Source: an uncultured Lachnospiraceae bacterium (lineage in GTDB: Bacteria; Bacillota; Clostridia; Lachnospirales; Lachnospiraceae). Taken from it: a DNA stretch of 5,947 nt. Below the pieces are notes generated by a model that saw nothing but the letters and a program-made list of their open reading frames with translations, made no database searches and was not told the DNA's origin. Shown here in pieces: positions 5,248-5,947 of this stretch; position 1 is the first letter of the stretch, and every line of letters begins with the position of its first letter. The translations under genes were made by a program, and so were the position numbers. The stretch covers positions 1 to 5,947 of the forward strand of contig CADBRG010000247.1 in the NCBI GenBank assembly GCA_902797015.1, written 5' to 3'.

Positions 5248-5947
5248 ATGAGTAAAATTGCGATTGTAACAGACAGCAATAGCGGCATTACACAGGCAGA
5301 AGGAAAAGAACTTGGCGTTTATGTCATGCCGATGCCTTTCTATATTAATGATGAGTTGTTTTTGGAAGACATCACACTGAGTCAGGAGCAGTTCTATGAG
5401 GTGTTGACAGAGGGAAAAGAAATCCATACGTCATCGCCGGCACTGACAGATTTTACAGAGCTGTGGGACAAGCTGTTAAAGGAATATGATTACATCATCG
5501 ACATCCCGATGTCGAGCGGACTTTCCTCAACATGTGAGCAGGCGATCATGCTTTCCAAAGAAGAAGAGTATGACGGAAAAGTCTTTGTGGTAGACAACCA
5601 GAGAATCTCCGTTACGATGCGTCGTTCTGTCATCGACGCGAAAGAGATGGCGGATGCGGGTCTGGATGTTCAGACAATCGTTGACAAGCTGATGGAAAAT
5701 AAGATGGAATCCAGCATCTATATCATGCTCGATACACTGACCTATCTTCGCAGAGGCGGCCGGATCACACCGGCAGCAGCAGCGCTTGGAACACTGCTTC
5801 GGTTAAAACCGGTGCTTCAGATCCAGGGCGACAAGCTGGACGCGTTTGCAAAAGCACGTACCGTAAAACAGGGTAAGATGATGATGATCAATCAGATCCT
5901 GGATGACTGCGAGAAACGCTTCGGTTCCAGAGAAGGTAAGGATATCC
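5248..5947 (+). CDS. DegV family (FakB-like) fatty-acid-binding protein, 3'-truncated
   Basis: The frame opens at ATG 5248, seven bases after a strong AGGAGGTG (5233-5240), and runs without a stop to the window end, giving 233 residues of an expected 280-290. DegV/FakB proteins bind a fatty acid and present it to the kinase FakA, whose acyl-phosphate product enters phospholipid synthesis. Visible hallmarks are IAIVTDSNSGI (4-14), HTSSPAL (60-66), the lipid-pocket loop MSSGLSSTCEQA (88-99), and LTYLRRGGRIT (164-174) followed by LGTLLRLKPVL (180-190). Thr61 and Ser93 fall where FakB proteins contact the fatty-acid carboxylate. One departure is VDNQRISVTMRRSV (115-128), where the family usually has a D-S...S-x-G-x-G pattern. 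The C-terminal portion, with the conserved late His-region, is outside the window. It has its own promoter, so it is a separate unit from the lipoprotein gene. Confidence 0.95.
   Translation, partial: MSKIAIVTDSNSGITQAEGKELGVYVMPMPFYINDELFLEDITLSQEQFYEVLTEGKEIHTSSPALTDFTELWDKLLKEYDYIIDIPMSSGLSSTCEQAIMLSKEEEYDGKVFVVDNQRISVTMRRSVIDAKEMADAGLDVQTIVDKLMENKMESSIYIMLDTLTYLRRGGRITPAAAALGTLLRLKPVLQIQGDKLDAFAKARTVKQGKMMMINQILDDCEKRFGSREGKDI

Overview
The window looks like chromosomal core DNA from a Gram-positive anaerobe of the class Clostridia, most probably a Lachnospiraceae-type gut bacterium. This is inferred from protein character (a clostridial-type GroEL, a DegV/FakB protein, a YusI-like ArsC-family protein, a DUF4367-like lipoprotein), strong GGAGG-type ribosome binding sites, intrinsic terminators and moderate base composition. 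No species can be named from the sequence alone. All seven genes lie on the plus strand. I see no phage, transposase, CRISPR, tRNA or rRNA sequence.

Layout. Positions 1-1491 hold groEL, cut at its 5' end by the window edge (about 46 residues missing). Positions 1492-1861 are a gene-free stretch of 370 bases. It holds a very strong intrinsic terminator nested in a larger 116-base dyad, then at least three more inverted repeats, then a probable promoter. Positions 1862-4421 carry four tightly spaced genes: a Nudix ADP-sugar pyrophosphatase-like hydrolase, RidA, an M20 metallo-amidohydrolase and a thioredoxin-fold ArsC/Spx-family protein. The gaps are 38 and 12 bases, then a 4-base ATGA overlap, so this is almost certainly one operon. 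A perfect 12-base palindrome (4425-4436) separates it from a secreted lipoprotein gene (4477-5055). That gene is closed by a terminator whose outer arm overlaps a good extended -10 promoter for a degV-family gene (5248 to beyond the window end).

How the genes may work together. GroEL is the housekeeping chaperonin and is transcriptionally insulated from what follows. The Nudix, RidA and M20 products each clear or recycle small metabolites: nucleoside diphosphate derivatives, reactive enamines/imines, and N-acyl or peptide-like amides. The fourth gene encodes a redox-type thioredoxin fold. A shared metabolite-repair or amino-acid salvage role is a reasonable inference, but the sequence does not prove it. 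The lipoprotein has no assignable function. The DegV protein is expected to bind fatty acids, as FakB does for the fatty acid kinase FakA.

Nothing here is clearly a new system. The features most worth a second look are the palindrome-rich block after groEL, the conserved-looking quartet of metabolite-handling genes and the isolated 12-base palindrome.
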